Assembly (NCBI RefSeq): GCF_026151205.1
Contig: NC_087075.1
Location: 14,893,628 to 14,957,627, forward strand
DNA length: 64,000 nt
DNA from: Bolinopsis microptera
Taxonomy: Eukaryota; Ctenophora; Tentaculata; Lobata; Bolinopsidae
Reading direction: 5' to 3'
Below, one piece after another: positions 25,502 to 39,827 of the stretch; position 1 is the stretch's first letter; each line of letters opens with the position of its first letter. Both the position numbers and the translations under genes were made by a program. A model generated the notes under the pieces. That model made no database searches. It saw only the letters and a list, made by a program, of their open reading frames with translations, and had not been told where the DNA came from.

Positions 25502-26930
25502 GTCATAGTCGTACTTCAGTCAGTAGTCTGGAGTTTATCAGTAGCATGTTAGTTCCAGTCAGTAGTCTGGTAGTTTCAGTCAGTAGTCTGTAGTTCATCA
25601 GTAAATCTGTAGTTCAGTCAGTAGTCTGTAGTCAGTCAGGTAGTCTGTACTTCAGTCAGTAGTCTGTACTCAGTCAGTATCTGTAGTTCATCAGTAGTCC
25701 TGTAGTTCAGGTCAGTAGTCTGTACTTCAGTCAGTAAGTCTGTACTTCAGTCAGTATTCTGTAGTTCAATCAGTAGTCTGTAGTTCATCAGTAGTCCTGT
25801 AAACATCAGTCAGTAAGTCTGTACTTCAGTCAGTTAGTCTGTACTTCAGTCAGTAGTCTGTAGTTCAGTCAGTAGTCTGTAGTTCAGTCATGTAGTCTGT
25901 ACTCCAGCAGTATCTGTACTTCCAGTCAGTAGTCCTGTAGTTCAGTCAGTAGTCTGTATTCATCAGTAGTCTGTACTTCAGTCAGTAGTCTGTACGTCAT
26001 CAGTAGTCTTAGTTTCATTCAGGAGTCTGTAGTAGTCAGTAGTCTGTAGTTAGTCATAGTCCTGTAGTTTCAGTCAGTAGTCTGTACTTCAGTCAGTAGT
26101 CTGTAACTCAGTCAGTAGTCTGTTACTTCAGTCAGTAGTCTGTACTTCAGTCAGTAGTCTGTAGTCAGTCAGTATCTGTACTTCAGTCAGTAGTCGTACT
26201 GTCAGTCAGTAGTCTGGACTTCGAAGTCAGTAGTCTGTAAGGTCAGTACAGTAGTCTGTACTTCATCAGTAGTCTGTAGTTTAGTCAGTAGCAAGAGGTG
26301 TAGTTCCCAGGTCCAGTAGTCTGTAATTCCAGTCCAGTAGTCTGTAGTTCAGTCATAGTCTGTAGTCCAGTCATAGCCTGTAGTTCAGTCATAGTCTGTA
26401 CTCAGTCCGTAGTCTGACTTCATCAGTAGTCTGTACTTCAGTCAGTAGTCTGTACTTCCAGTCAGTAGTCTGTACTTTCATCAGAAGTCTGTAGTTCATC
26501 AGTAGTCTGTACTTCAGTCCGTAGTCTGTAAGTTTAGTCAGTAGCATGTAGTTCAGTCAGTAGTCTGTAGTTTCAGTCAGTAGTCTGTAGTTCAGTCAGT
26601 AGTCTTTAGTTCAGTCATAGTCTGTAGTTCAGTCAGTAGTCTGTACGTTCAAGTCATATTCTGTACTCAGTCAGTAGTCCTTACTTCAGTCTTAGTCAGT
26701 AGTTCAGTCCGTAGTCTGAGTTCAGTCAGTAAGTCTGTACTTCAGTCATTAGTCTGTACTTCAGTCAGTAGTCTGTAGTTCAGTCAGTAGTCTGTACTTC
26801 AGTCAGTAGTTCTGGTACTGTCATGCCAGTAGTCTGTAGTTCATCAGTAGTCCTGTAGTTCAGTCCAGTAGTCTGTAAGTTTTATCATGTAGTCCTGTAG
26901 CTCAGTCCATAGGTCCGTACTTCAGTCTAA
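25502..26930 (+). repeat. 19-bp minisatellite, unit 4
   Basis: The same 19-bp array, ending in CAGTCTAAGTC next to the conserved CTTTATATCACTTG junction. Confidence 0.95.
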
Positions 26931-27731
26931 GTCTTCCTTTATATCACTTGTATTAATACTGCCCGGTGTATGAACCTCGAGACCTCATGCTATGGTCAAT
27001 ATGATATAATGAAAACAAAATGAATATGAGTATATCGTATAAATTGATAGTGAATACGAAAGTTTTAGTTATTGATGGATGCACTACCCCGAGGCATACT
27101 CTGCATAACGCCTTAAAATGTTTAATACAATCCAATTTAAAGATATACACACATACATAATTAATTACACTAATTAGGAATGAAAACAGTTCTATCTCTT
27201 ACATAATTAGAACAGTATTACAGAGTCTGAAAGAATGTCCAGACAGATATCTTATCAGGAAAATGGCAGTGAAATTGTTGGATGGCGTGTAGCAATTGTA
27301 AAAAAATACCTCGAAGATATCATATTTTCGTTCTGCGATAAAAGTGTGTGTTTCGTTCTGTACTTCCCGCAACTTTAAATCACACCTTTTAATCACACTT
27401 CCTAAACCTGGCAACGTAGCGACTGTGGAGTATGGGTATCTGATTACCAAAATATGTCAAGTGAACATCTAAACATTTTGTAATTAGTTTTAAGCACGTA
27501 TTAAACACCGAAATCAACTCCTGAGTATGCCTATCAGATAGACTCTTTGTAATTTTTGGCTCGTCGATATCTGGGCGTTGATTTTCATTCAGCATCGGTG
27601 TAATTTTCTTAAATTTACACATGAGTAAACCAATTGTCCCGCGCCAAAATTGACCTGAAAAATGGCCGTGGTTTCTGAGTGGTGGATATTGATTAAATAC
27701 AGAATTCGTTAAAAGAAATTGGTATATTCAG

Positions 27732-30250
27732 AAAGAAAAAGTAGAGCAATAAATTCTCGGATAATCCATAGCCAAAAAGTCTAAAGATGATTCTATTTCT
27801 GATCTGGAAAACCATTGGAAGATCTTACATACAAGGTAAACGATAAACCACATTTATTGTTAATTATATAATATTACTAGTGGTAACCCGGCCTACGGCC
27901 GGATTTCGACTGCCGGCAGTTAAAAAGGGTAGGGAGTAATTACCCGCTGAGCTTCAAAACCCGGATTAGGCGAGCAATTCTATCGAGTGCCCTCACGTAT
28001 CCAATATAATGCTTAAAGATATAATTCTAATGAATAATCAATAGAAATTAACCCTAACACCATGCACCACACCACCTATCATATTTTGTGAACATGGCAT
28101 TACATTGTCGTATGAAAGTTGAACTCTCTCTACAGCCCAACAGACCGTTTGAGCACTCCCCTCCCCTAAAAGTTTATAGTATTATTTGACCAGTATAATA
28201 ACGCCATGTAATATATACGCTACAATGGCAGAGAAGAGCTAGCCCCGTACCTCTTGCGTTCTCCAAGCCATTTATGTAAACATATTTTGTGGTACAAAAC
28301 CATCAATTAAACCACTTACCACCGGCCGATCTTTTATAAAATTTGGCTTATTGGCTTCGTCAGAGTTTTGTCGGCACTATATCCGAAAAAACCAGTCCCG
28401 TAACTGATTACCGTTTTTTGTGTATAACCTTCGGAAATTACACACGACCACACACCAGACACACACCAGATACACAACACACATCTGGTGTTATAAGTTG
28501 ATAATACACTGCTATGACCTGACTTTGTACGTCTCATTGGCACAAAATCCATAAATATCACTCTCTACAACATGTAATGTGGATATTCGTTTTTTAGAAA
28601 CTGGACCCCTGGTATGCTGATGCTCGTGTTTGTTTCTGAAGTTGGTGAGGTATGTGATAGTGAACCTCCCAATGAGTTGACTGCTTTATCAAGGTAATGT
28701 GAATATGCAGTTCTATGTTAAATGTATGTGTGGCACATGTAAGCTTTGATTAGATCTAGCTAAGAAAACATAATTGATAACAAATTAAGTGCAATGTTTA
28801 AATGCATACCGAAATTGAAAATGAAATGAAGAAACAAGATGTAGAAGTAATTATATCAATATTGAATTCTTGTTGTTGAGGCCGCTATCTAATTATTATC
28901 ATAATATGCCTAGGTACTGATTATCATCGAGGAATTTAACAGTGTTATCCGAGACAACGCTGAAGTGAACGTGGAAGCAGAAGGTGAAGAGGTTAGTTTC
29001 CTCTGGGAGTAGATTTGAAGAAGAGAAATGTAGTTACAGAACGTGGGCGTGAGAGTTCACCACACTGTTCTAACTCAAACTCAGGAGATTCGATACTAAA
29101 TTTAATCATAACAATTTCCTAAACAGCTTCTTTTGAACATCAATTTATAATGTAAGCCACCATAACAAAGTATCCTCTATTCTTAAGCTCCTGTAAGTTC
29201 CACTTAATTTCAGGAACTAGACCTCTAGTGACGTTGTAGTCAGTGGGACAGTTCGTTACTTAATCCTGCCTCACGTTGTTGATGTAGTGTACTGTGACAA
29301 GACACGCAAACGCAACCTCGACCACCAAACCCGGAGTATCAGTGAAGCGTTTCTGTCAACAACAGGCTATCAACAAGAATAGGAAGGTGATTCTTCGATA
29401 TAAAGGACTATTGACCACCTTACCTCTTCTAAGAATATCTTATTTTAGTATAACTGTTTCAATTTGCTTTATTAGCCGGAACCTTATTTCCGGTATGTTT
29501 TCATCTTAAAATAGTTTAAAAATGTTGTGCCCACTATTTAAAACAAAAATACAGTTTTAGATTATCTGATAGTTTTGAAGTTGTAACATTACAAAAACCA
29601 GGTGCTACAAGAGTCCATCCAGAGTGTTGAAGATAACGGGTACATTGGTGAAAAAAAAAACGTGGGAGTCAAGGGAGTAACAGCCTTCCTCAACAAGAGT
29701 GCAGTAGCTCCTGAAGAAGTGTGATATTGTCCCGGGTGGTGGTCAATACGGTTAACGGAAGGGAACCTTATTTAGTGAGTGTTATAGAATTGTGCAGCCC
29801 CGGGGGGATTATTAAAATTGTTTTTATTTCTCTCTCCAGAGTTTTTGAGATTGATAATACTATAATAAGTTGACACATTTCTATAATCTCTTGAAATTTC
29901 ATTCTGTGCAATTCTAAGAAGAATTACGTGAGTTAGAAAAGGGTCGCGTATGGCAGTTACATCTGGCCACTCTGTATAATTGGGTAGCTCTGCAGTGTAA
30001 GTCAGGGTCATACATTTATAATTAAAATATTTTAATTTTAAGGCAGGGACATAAGTTATTATCATCTCTTATTAACTGTCTAATTAACACAGTCTAATTA
30101 ACACAGGACTGTAACGCGGTAAGGGGATGAAAGCACTTTCGGATAAAACAGTAACCACGTTCTCGATTCTCCTGACGCCAGGTCATCCTGTTATATCACC
30201 GTTAAGAAACAGCTGCTAATCGTACTGAGCTTGTTATGTACCTGCCTTGG
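27732..30250 (+). CDS. PDCD11: RRP5/PDCD11-like N-terminal exons, unit 5
   Basis: Exons at 27732-27835, 28598-28693, 28914-28991, 29214-29382, 29602-29775 and 30107-30250. Exon 3 is well preserved and its TAG/GTACTGAT acceptor supports the phase-1 junction with exon 2 (IRG then TDIS). Exon 5 is interrupted by a run of nine extra A at about 29,653, an insertion seen in no other unit. The exon 4 donor is damaged (AATAGGAAGG for AATATGGTAGG). Confidence 0.8.
27886..28483 (+). mobile_element. Retroposon-like insertion in RRP5 intron 1, unit 5
   Basis: The head hairpin CCCGGCCTACGGCCGG is intact; the ACACCAGAC-type tail at 28438-28483 has read errors. Confidence 0.4.
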
Positions 30251-31071
30251 GTATCCTGTAGGTACTCTTCCACTTAGGGACCGTTTTTTTGCTGGTGATG
30301 CAACGTCAATATAATGTCAGTATCCATAAAAACCCCAAACTGCATGACATTATTGACATTAATTTACATTAATTGACATTAATTGACATTAATTGACATT
30401 ATGTGACATAATTGACATTATTCGATAAATATTCAAGATATTCACGTCTATGTAAAGTTAATCGGTTCAAAAAAACAAAATGTCTAAAATAATTATGAGT
30501 ATGTTTCTTATCAGTTGATCCTTAGGTTCAAAGACCACCAAAAAAATTTCAGCTTCCAACGCTTCCATCTTCGGTCCCCCACCGGCCACTTCCCATAATT
30601 TTATTGTTTCTTATACAGGTAAAATATCTAGAATCGGCTTTTTTTAGTATGAAGGATAATTTTAGCTGTTTAAAATTCGTTAGTCAAAAATAAATGTCAT
30701 GAAGGCCATTTCGTTTAATGTGGGTTTTAAGTCTGAGATTGTTGAGAACCACGCCCTTGGATGGCCAAGCCCATTTAAAAAAATTAAATTTCGGAAACCG
30801 TATTATTTTAGTTTAATTGTTAATGATCTGAATTTTTTCACATTCCACATTTCCATATGTGATAGTAGTAATAAATTGATATAAAACGTTCTAAGTGGCG
30901 GTAAAAATATGGTAGAACTACTAATCCTCTGTCGAAAAATATCAATGTCAAGTTAATGTCAGTATTCCAAAATTTGCAAACCTACATTAATTGACATTAA
31001 TTGACATTAATAGACCTTAATTTGGACAGTAATTGACATTAATGGGACGTGCATTCCGCCGTTTTGCTAAG

Positions 31072-32002
31072 TAGAGAACCGACCGGTCTAGAAGGTTTGG
31101 CTGCCGGACCAGAAAAGGACCGGATATTCCGGTTGTCGCATTTTCCGGCCGGACCTGGTAATAAAGAAGTAGATATTGTAGAGCTGCCGGAAAATTGAGA
31201 TGAATCCTTGATTGTGGGTTTTAATCAATAAATATTAAAAGCCAGTGTGGACACAATGAAAAGTGCTTACAGGTCGACATAACTGTGTTCCAACAGAATG
31301 CCCTATTAAATTTCAACCACAAACTTCTAGCGCTGTGATCAGCAGTCACTTGTTGATATTTTGTGCAGCATTGCAGAGGTCAACTGATTGAACTGCGGTA
31401 TTAGCAGGAGCTAGAAACGAGGTTGGAATGAAAATCAAAACATTGCTAAGAATTCACTGCGCCTGCCTACACGAAAATGTACAAATTGCTTCATATTAAA
31501 GCCCAAGATCCCAGCACCAGTGCAGCTCTTATAAGTTCGTGGCTCAATATAACGAGGATAATGTCCCAAGGTTTTAATGGCATGATGGCCTTTGTTTTAC
31601 ATCCGTGACATGTAAGGGGAGTTAGCAACGGGTTGTTTACCACAATAAGCAGGGACTCCTCTGGCCTGCTTGAATGCTCATAAGTAAAGGCATAAATTGG
31701 TAGCTTTTTGACTCTAACCCCCCAAAATCTCACACACCGTCTTGAACATTTCGCCTGACAGATAACAGGCGACCGTGGAGCGGTGGAATTTACCGGTCCC
31801 TGAGAAGCAAATGGACTGGATGCCCCTTAGTAAGAATTTTTGACAGAATATTAAAACATTTAGAACACTTAAAAAAGAAATGTCCTGTTGAATAATCCGG
31901 CCAAATTTTTTGAAACCGGACCCGAAAACGGAACCGGAACCGGAGATTAAAGCGAATATCCGGCTGGGAACCGGATTCCACCGATAATCCGGTCTGTTCC
32001 TA
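31072..32002. mobile_element. Non-autonomous hAT-like transposon, unit 5
   Basis: The left end is damaged (GCTAAGTAGAGAACC). On the right, GTTCCTA is followed by an intact TGCTAGAG. Length is about 931 bp. Confidence 0.75.
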
Positions 32003-32669
32003 TGCTAGAGAGCATTATTTCTACTATGGTCCATGGAGAATAGTTCTCGTCGTGGCTATTAAATATATTAACTGTGTTTACTTAAAAAACTTACTATTGT
32101 TATTTATCGCGATGTTTACTTTTATTCACAACTAAATAATCCCCGTTTGACCCTGATATCCCTAAAACAGGGGCTCCGTACACCTAATACATCTGAAGGA
32201 AATGTAACAACAGTAAGAATGTAACTGGAGGTGTAAACCCTGCTAAACGCAAGTTATCCGCCAGAGTCCTCCTCATTAACCCTGAATACAAGGTGAGTTG
32301 TTACACCGTCTTTGCTGATTGCAATATCATTTTAGTAGATAAATTAGAAGGATTTACTGTGGATAAGAGTACACAATTCTCTACTGTTAGCTCTCACTAG
32401 AATATTTGGTTAGGAAGTTGTAAACATAATGTAACAGTGTAAATCATTGTAAATGTAACAGTGTCAATGTAACAGTGTAAATCATTGCAAATGTACAGTG
32501 TTAATGTATACAGTGTTACAACTCTCAGACAGTGCTGTTGAGTATCATTGAACTGCCATGGTCCAAGTGGAGAACACCCTGCTACAACTAAAGAAGGGTG
32601 ATGTGGTGAGATGTGGAGGTGGGTCAGGGTTACTCAAACGGTGGGGTGTACGTCTCACTTGATGACGGT

Positions 32670-34088
32670 CAGTAAGTCTTACTTTCAGTCAGTATCTGTA
32701 GTTTAGTCAGGTAGCATGTAGTTCATCAGGTAGTCAGTAGTTCAGTCAGTAGTCTGTAGGTCAGTCAGTAGTCGTAGTCAGTCAGTAGAGCTGTATTCAT
32801 TCAGTATCCTGTACTTCAGTCAAGTAGTCCTGGTACTTCAGTCAGTAGACTGTAGTTCATCAGTAGTCTGTATTCAGTCAGTAAGTCGTGTACTTCAGTC
32901 ATTAGTCTGTACTTCAGTCAGTAAGTCTGTAGTTCAGTCAGTAGTCTTTGTTCATCAGTAGTCTGGTACTTTTCATCCAGATATCTGTACTTCAGTCAGT
33001 AGTCTGTACTTCAGTCAGTAGTCCGGAGTTCAGTCAGTAGTCTGTATTCAGAGTCAGTAGTCTGTACTCAGTCAGTAGTCTGTACATCAGTCGAGTAGGC
33101 CTGTAAGTTCTGTTCAGTAGTTCTGATTCAGTCAGTAGTCTTACTCAGTCAGTAGTCTGTAACTTCAGTCAGTAGTCTGTTTTCAGTCAGTAGTCTGTAG
33201 TTTCAGGCAGTGTCTGTAGTTTAGTCAGTAGTCTGTAGTTCGTCAGTAGTCTGTAACTTCAGTCCAGTAGTCTGTACTTCAGTCAGTAGTCCTGTACTTC
33301 AGTCAGTAGTCTGTACTCGTCAGTAGTCTGTAGTTTCATCAGTAGTCTGTTACTTCATCAGTAGTGCTGTGACTTCAGTCCAGTAGTTCTGTATCAGTCA
33401 AGTAGCCTGTAGTTCAGTCAGTAGTCTGTACTTCAGTCATAGTCTGTAGTTTCGTCAGTAGCATGTAGTTCAGGTCAGTGTCTGTAGTTCAGTCAGTATC
33501 TGTAGTTCAGTCGTCGTCTTATTTCAGTCAGTAGTCTGTAGTTCAGTCCCGTAGTCTGTACTGTGTGTCAGTCAGTAGTCTGTACTACATCCAGTAGTCT
33601 GTACTTCAGTCATAGTCTGTACTTCATCAGTTAGTCTGTACTTCAGTCAGTATCTGAAAGTTCAGTCAGTAGTCTGTAACTTCAGTCAGTAGTCTGTAGT
33701 TTAGTCAGTTAGCATGTTAGTTAGTCAGTATCTGTAGTCAGTCCAGTATCCTGTAGTTCAGTCAGTTAGTCTGTGTTCAGTCAGTAGTCCGTAGCTTCAG
33801 TCAGTAGTCTGTACTTCAGTCAGTAGTCGTACTTCAGTCAGTAGTTCTGTACTCAGTCAGTAGTCTGTAGTTCAGGTCAGTAGTCTGTGTTCAGTCAGAG
33901 TCTGTACTTCAGTCAGTAGTCTGTACTTCAGTCAGTAGTCTGTAGTTCAGTCGAGTAGTCTGTACTTCAGTCATAGTCTGTACTCAGTCAGTAGTCTGAG
34001 TTCAGTCAGTAGTCCTGTAGTGTCAGGTCAGTAGTACAGTAGTTTAGTCAGTAGTCCTGTAGTTCAGTCAGTAGTCTGTACTTCAGTC
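32670..34088 (+). repeat. 19-bp minisatellite, unit 5
   Basis: Same array as in the other units, within about 50 bp of the same length. Confidence 0.95.
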
Positions 34089-34897
34089 TAGTCAGTCTTT
34101 TATATCACCTGATAATACTGGCCAGTAGTATGAACCTCGGAGACCTCATGCTTGTCAATATGAATGATAATGAACAAAAAATGAAATATGATTATATCGT
34201 ATAAATGAATGAATACGAAAGTTTTAGTTAAGATGGATTGCCCTTACCCCGAGGCAGTACTCTGCATTTAGCGCCTTAAAATGTTTAATTACAATCATTT
34301 AAGATATACACCATACATAAATATAATAACACTATAGGGAATGAAAAATATTTCTTATCTCTTCCATTAATTTAGAACAGTAATGACAGATCTGAAAGAA
34401 TGTCCCAGATATCTTTATCAGGAAAATGGCAGTGAAATTGTTTGATGGCGTGTAGCAATTGTTAAATTCCTCGAAGATAGTCATATATCGTTCTGCGATA
34501 AAAGTTTTTGTGTTTCGTTTGCTGTACTTCCCGCAACTTTAATCACACCTTTTATACACACTTTCCTAAACCTGGGCACCGTAAGCGACTGTGGAGTCGT
34601 GGGTAGTCTTCTGATTACCAAATATGTCACGTGAACATCTAAACAGTTTGTAATTTGTTTAAGCACGATATTAAACACCGAAATCAACTCCTGAGTATGC
34701 CCAGTTAGACTCTTTGTAATTTTTTGGCGCGTCCGATATCTGCTGTATGATTTTCATTCAGCTCGGTGTATTTTCTCAAATTTACACATGAGTAGAAACC
34801 AATATTTGTCTCGCCAAAATTTACCTGAAACGTGGCCGTGGTTTTCTGATGTGGATAATGATTAAATACAGAATTCTTTAAAAATTGTATATTTCAG

Positions 34898-37405
34898 AAA
34901 AAAAAGTAGAGCATATATTCTGTCTGGAAAAATCCATGTAGCCAAAAGTCTAAAGATGATTCTATTTCTGATCTGGAAAACCATTGGAAGATCTTACATA
35001 CAGGTAAACGATAAACACATTTATTTTAATTATATCATATTACTAGTGTAACCGCCTACGCCGGGATTCATCCACTGCGCAGTTAAAAGGTAGGAGTAAA
35101 TACCCGCTGAGTCTAAACCCGATTAGGCGAAGCAAATTCTATCGGAGTGCCCTCACGCGATCCAATAGTAAGCTTAAAAGATAGAAATTCTTAATGAATA
35201 ATCAATAGAATTTAAACCCTTAACACCATGCACCACACCAGCCTACATATTGTGAACCATGCATTACATTGTCGTATGAAAAGGATGAACTCCTCTATCA
35301 GTCAAACAGACCGATTGAGCACACCCTCCCCTAATAAGTTTTATAGTATTATAGTGACCATGTAATAATACGCCATGTAATATAACCTACATAGGCAGAG
35401 AGAGAGCTAGAGCCCCGTAACTCTGCCGTCCTTCTCAAGCCATTTTTAATGTAACATATTTTTGTACAAAACCATCATTAAACCACTTACCAACCGGGGC
35501 CGATTATTTATAAAATTTGCGTATTGGCTTCGTCATAGTTTTGTCGGCACTATATCCGAAAAAACCATCCCGTAACCTATTACCGTTTTTTTTGTATAAC
35601 CGTCGGAAATTACACACAGACACACACACAGAACACACACACAACACACACAAACATTCTGGTGTTTATACGTTTTGATAATACACTTGCTATGACCTGA
35701 CCTTTGTATCGTCTCATTGGCACAAACCAAAATATCACTCTCTAACAACATATTAAATGTGGATATTCCTTTTTTTTTAGAACTGTCCCCTGGTATGCGG
35801 ATGGCTCGGTGTTGTTCTGAAGTTGGTGAGTGATGTGTAGCGAACCTGCCCAAAGGATTGACTGGCTTTATCAGAGGTAATGTGAATATGCTTTTCAATG
35901 TTAAATTGTAAATTTGTGGCACCAAATAAGCTTTAAATTAGATCTAGCTAAGATAAATATTTTGATAACAAATAAGTGCAAATGTTAAATTGCAATACCG
36001 AATGAAAAATGAAATGAAGAAACTATATTTAGAAGTAATTTATATCAATAATGAATTCTTGGTTGAGCCATTATCTAATTATTATCATTAATATGCTAGG
36101 TACTGATATCAGCGAGGATTCAACAGTGTTATCGAGAACAACGCTGAAGGTGACGAGGAAGCAGAAGGTGAAAGGTTAGTATCCTCTTTTGTAGATTTGA
36201 AAAGAGAAATGTACTTACAGAACGGTGGGCGTGAGAGTTCACCACACTGTTTCAATACTCAAAACTCAGAAGATTCGATACTTAAATTAATCATAACAAT
36301 TCCCTAAACTCCTCTTTTGAACATCAATTTAATAATGTAAGCCACCTATAACCTATATCTCTAAATTCCTTTTAAGCTCCTGTAAGTTCCACTTATTTCA
36401 AGGAACTAACCTCTGTGACGTTGTACAGTGGGACAGTCTTATCCCTGCTCGGTGTTGATTAGTTACGTTGACAAGACACGTCAAACTCAACCTCACCACC
36501 AAACTCGGAGATAAGTGAACGTTTTCTGTCAAGCAACAGGATATCAACAAGAATATGTAGGTGAATTTCATTCGATATTATAAGGGACTAGTGGACCACC
36601 TAACCTTCTTCATAAGATATCTTTTTTAGTATGAACTGTTTCAATGTTGCTTTATCGCCGAACCTATTTCCGGTAGGTTTTCATCTTAAAATACTTTTTA
36701 AATGATTTGTGCCCACTAGTTTAACCTAAAATACAGTTTTAGGATTAACTGATAGTTGAAGTTGTAACATTAAAACAGTGCTACAAGGAGTCATCCAGAG
36801 TGTTGAGAGTACTGGTACCTGGTGAACGTGGGGAGTCAAGGGAGTAACAGCCTTTCCTCACAAGAGTGCAGTGCTACCTGAAGAAGTGTGATATTGTCCG
36901 GGGTGTCAATACGGTTAAGCGATGGCAACCTATTTTAGGTGAGGTGTGTTATAAATTGTTGCAGCCCCGGGGATTAAAAAGTGTTTTTATTTCTCTCTTC
37001 TCAATTGAGATTTGAATAATACAATAATAAGTTTTTTGGACTCAATCCATAATCTCCTGAAATTTTCTGGCAATTCTAAAAGAATACGGTTGCAGTTATT
37101 AAGGTCGCGTAATGGGCAGTTACTTCTGGGCCACTCTGTTAATTGGGATAGCTGCTGGCAGTGTAGTCAGGGTCATACATTATAATTAAAATATGTTAAT
37201 CTACAGGGAGATAAATTATTAGTCATCTCTTATGTAACTGTCTAATCTAACACAGTCTAATTAACACAAGACTGGTACGCGGTAGGGATGAAAGCACTTT
37301 CGGGAGAAAACAGTAAGCCAACGTTCTCTTCTCTGACGCCAGGTCACTTGTTAATATCACCGTTAAGAAACAGCGCTAACGGACTGAGATGTACCTTCCT
37401 TGGGG
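34898..37405 (+). CDS. PDCD11: RRP5/PDCD11-like N-terminal exons, unit 6
   Basis: Exons at 34898-35003, 35781-35876, 36100-36174, 36403-36557, 36779-36938 and 37271-37405. Exon 2 retains GGATTGACTGGCTTTATCAG with an intact GAGGTAATG donor. Exon 3 shows GTTATCGAGAACAACGCTGA followed by the acidic stretch, and its donor is GGTTAGT. Exon 6 is one of the cleaner copies and carries the TGTACCTTCCTTGGG end. Confidence 0.85.
35050..35655 (+). mobile_element. Retroposon-like insertion in RRP5 intron 1, unit 6
   Basis: The head is shortened by errors (ACCGCCTACGCCGGG); the tail is at 35608-35655. Confidence 0.35.
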
Positions 37406-38236
37406 GTATCTGGTAGGTACTCTTCCACTTAGGGACTGATTTGGCTGGGGTGATGCAAACGTCAATTAATGTCATATTTCCATAAAAACTCAACCCCAAA
37501 CTGACATTGACATTAATTGACAATTAATTGACATTAATGACTTAATTGACATTAATTGACATTAATTGACATTAATTGAACATATATTCGATAAATATTC
37601 AAGATATTCACTCTATGTAAGTTAGATCGGTTCAAAAAAACAAAATGTCCTTAAATAATTATGAGTATGTTCTTATCTGTTTGAACCCTCTTAGGTTCAA
37701 AGACCACCAAAAAAATTTCAGCTTCCAACTCTTTCCAATCTCGTCCCCACCGGGCCACGCCCCATATTTTATTGGTTTCTTATACTTAAAATATCTAGAA
37801 TCGATCGGCTTTTTTAGTATGAAGAGTAATTTTAGGCTGTTTAAAATTCGTTTTCACAAATAAATGTCTGAGGGCATTTCTTTTAATGTGGGTTTTAAGT
37901 TCTGATGATGTTGAGAACACGCCCTTGGATGCCAACCCATTTAAGAAATTAAATTTCGGAAAACGTATTATTTAGTTTATTGTTTTAATGATCTGAATTT
38001 TTTTACATTTCACATTTCCATATGTGATAGAGTGAATATATTGATGATATAAACGTTCTAACTGCTAAAAATATGTAGAACTACATAATCTCTGGTCGGA
38101 AAAATATCATGTCAATTAATGTCATATTCCAAAAATTTTGCAAAACTGAACATTAATTGACATTAAGTTGACTAATGACATTAATTACATTAATGTGACA
38201 TTAATTGACGTTGCATGTCCCCCCGTTTTGCTAGAG

Positions 38237-39175
38237 CGGAGGAACCGACTCGGTCTAAGGTTTTTGGCTGCCGGACCAGAAAAGACCGGATATTCCGGTT
38301 TGTCGCATTTTTCCGGGCCGGAACCGGTAATAAAGAAATTTTTATAAGGCTGCCGGAAAATTGAGATTAATCCTTGATTGTGGGTTTTATTCAATTATAA
38401 TTTAAAAGCCATGTGAACACAAATGAGAAAGTGCTTACCAGTCCGATCGACTAACTGAGTCACGCCTATTTTCAAATTTCAACCAAACTTCTGCGCTGTG
38501 AGCAGCAGGTCACTTGTGATATGTTGTGCGAGCAGTGCAGAGGTCACTGAATTGATCTGCTGTATGAGCAGAGCAAGAAACGAGTTTGGAATAAAATCAA
38601 ACATTGCAAGGAATTCAATGCGCCTTGCCCTACGGACAAAGTGTACAAAGTGCTTCAGTAGTAAAGCCAAGATCCAGCAGCCGTGGCAGCACTTATAAGT
38701 TCGTGCGTCATATAACCGAGGAAATGGTCCAAAGTTTTTAATGGCATGATGGGCCTTTGTTTAATCCTGACATGTAAGGGGAGTTAGCCACGGTTCTGTT
38801 TACCAACAATAAAGCAGGACCCTCTCGGCTCTGCTTGAAATGCTCATGAAGTAAAGCATAAATGGTAGCTGTTTTGACTCTAACACCCACGTCGAAAAAA
38901 TCTCACATCACGGTCTTGACATTCGCTGACAGAATAACAGCGAACCTGTGGAGGCGTGGAATTTACCGTCACTGAGAGCAATGGACCTGGATGCCCCTTA
39001 GTAAGAATTTCTGACAGAAATATTAACATTTTATGAACACTTAAAAAAGAAATGTCCTGTTGAATATCCGGCCAAATTTTTGAAACTGCCGGACCGAAAC
39101 CGAACCGGAACCGGAGATTTAAAGCCGAAATATCCGGCTGGAACCGGATTCAGCCGAATATCCGGTCAGTTCCTA
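38237..39175. mobile_element. Non-autonomous hAT-like transposon, unit 6
   Basis: TTGCTAGAG precedes the left end, which has one inserted GC pair (CGGAGGAACCGAC). GTTCCTA followed by TGCTAGAG closes the right. Length is about 939 bp. Confidence 0.75.
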
Positions 39176-39827
39176 TGCTAGAGGGAGCTTTATTTCTACT
39201 ATGTCCATGAGAATATTTCTTCTTCGGCATTAAATTATATTAACTGGTTTACTAAAAACTTACTATGTTATTTTTAATCGCGATGTTTCTTTTGCACAAC
39301 TAAGTAATCCCCGTTTGAGTCCCTGAATATATCCCTACAGGGCTCCGTACAATCTAATACATCTGAAGGACATGTACAACAGTAAGAGTGTTACTGGAGG
39401 TGTACCCGCTAAACGCAAGTTAAGCTCGCCAGAGTCCTCCTCATTAACCCTGAAACCAAGGTGAGTTGTACCCTGTCTTGATGATGCTATAGTGCATTTT
39501 AGTAGATAAATTAAGGATTTACTGTGTGATAAGGTACACAATTTCTCTACTGAGCTACTTCACGAGAATATTGGTTAGTATTGTAAACAATGTAACAGTG
39601 TAAATCATGTTAAATGTATACAGTGTAAATGTAACATGTAAACATTGCAAATGTAACAGTTGTTTAATGTAACAGTGTTACAACTCGTCAGACAGTGTTT
39701 TGAGTACAATGAACTGCCAATGTAACCATGAGCAAACCCTGCAACCAACTAAAGAAGGTGATGTGGTGGAGGATGTGGAGTGGGTCAGGGTTACTAAAGC
39801 GTGGTGTATGTCTCACTGATGAACGGT

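Noticed and set aside
35533-35925. 130-codon minus-strand frame over RRP5 exon 2 in unit 6
   Set aside because: Antisense to the exon, with periodic CVCVC from the CA-rich tail; not open in other units.
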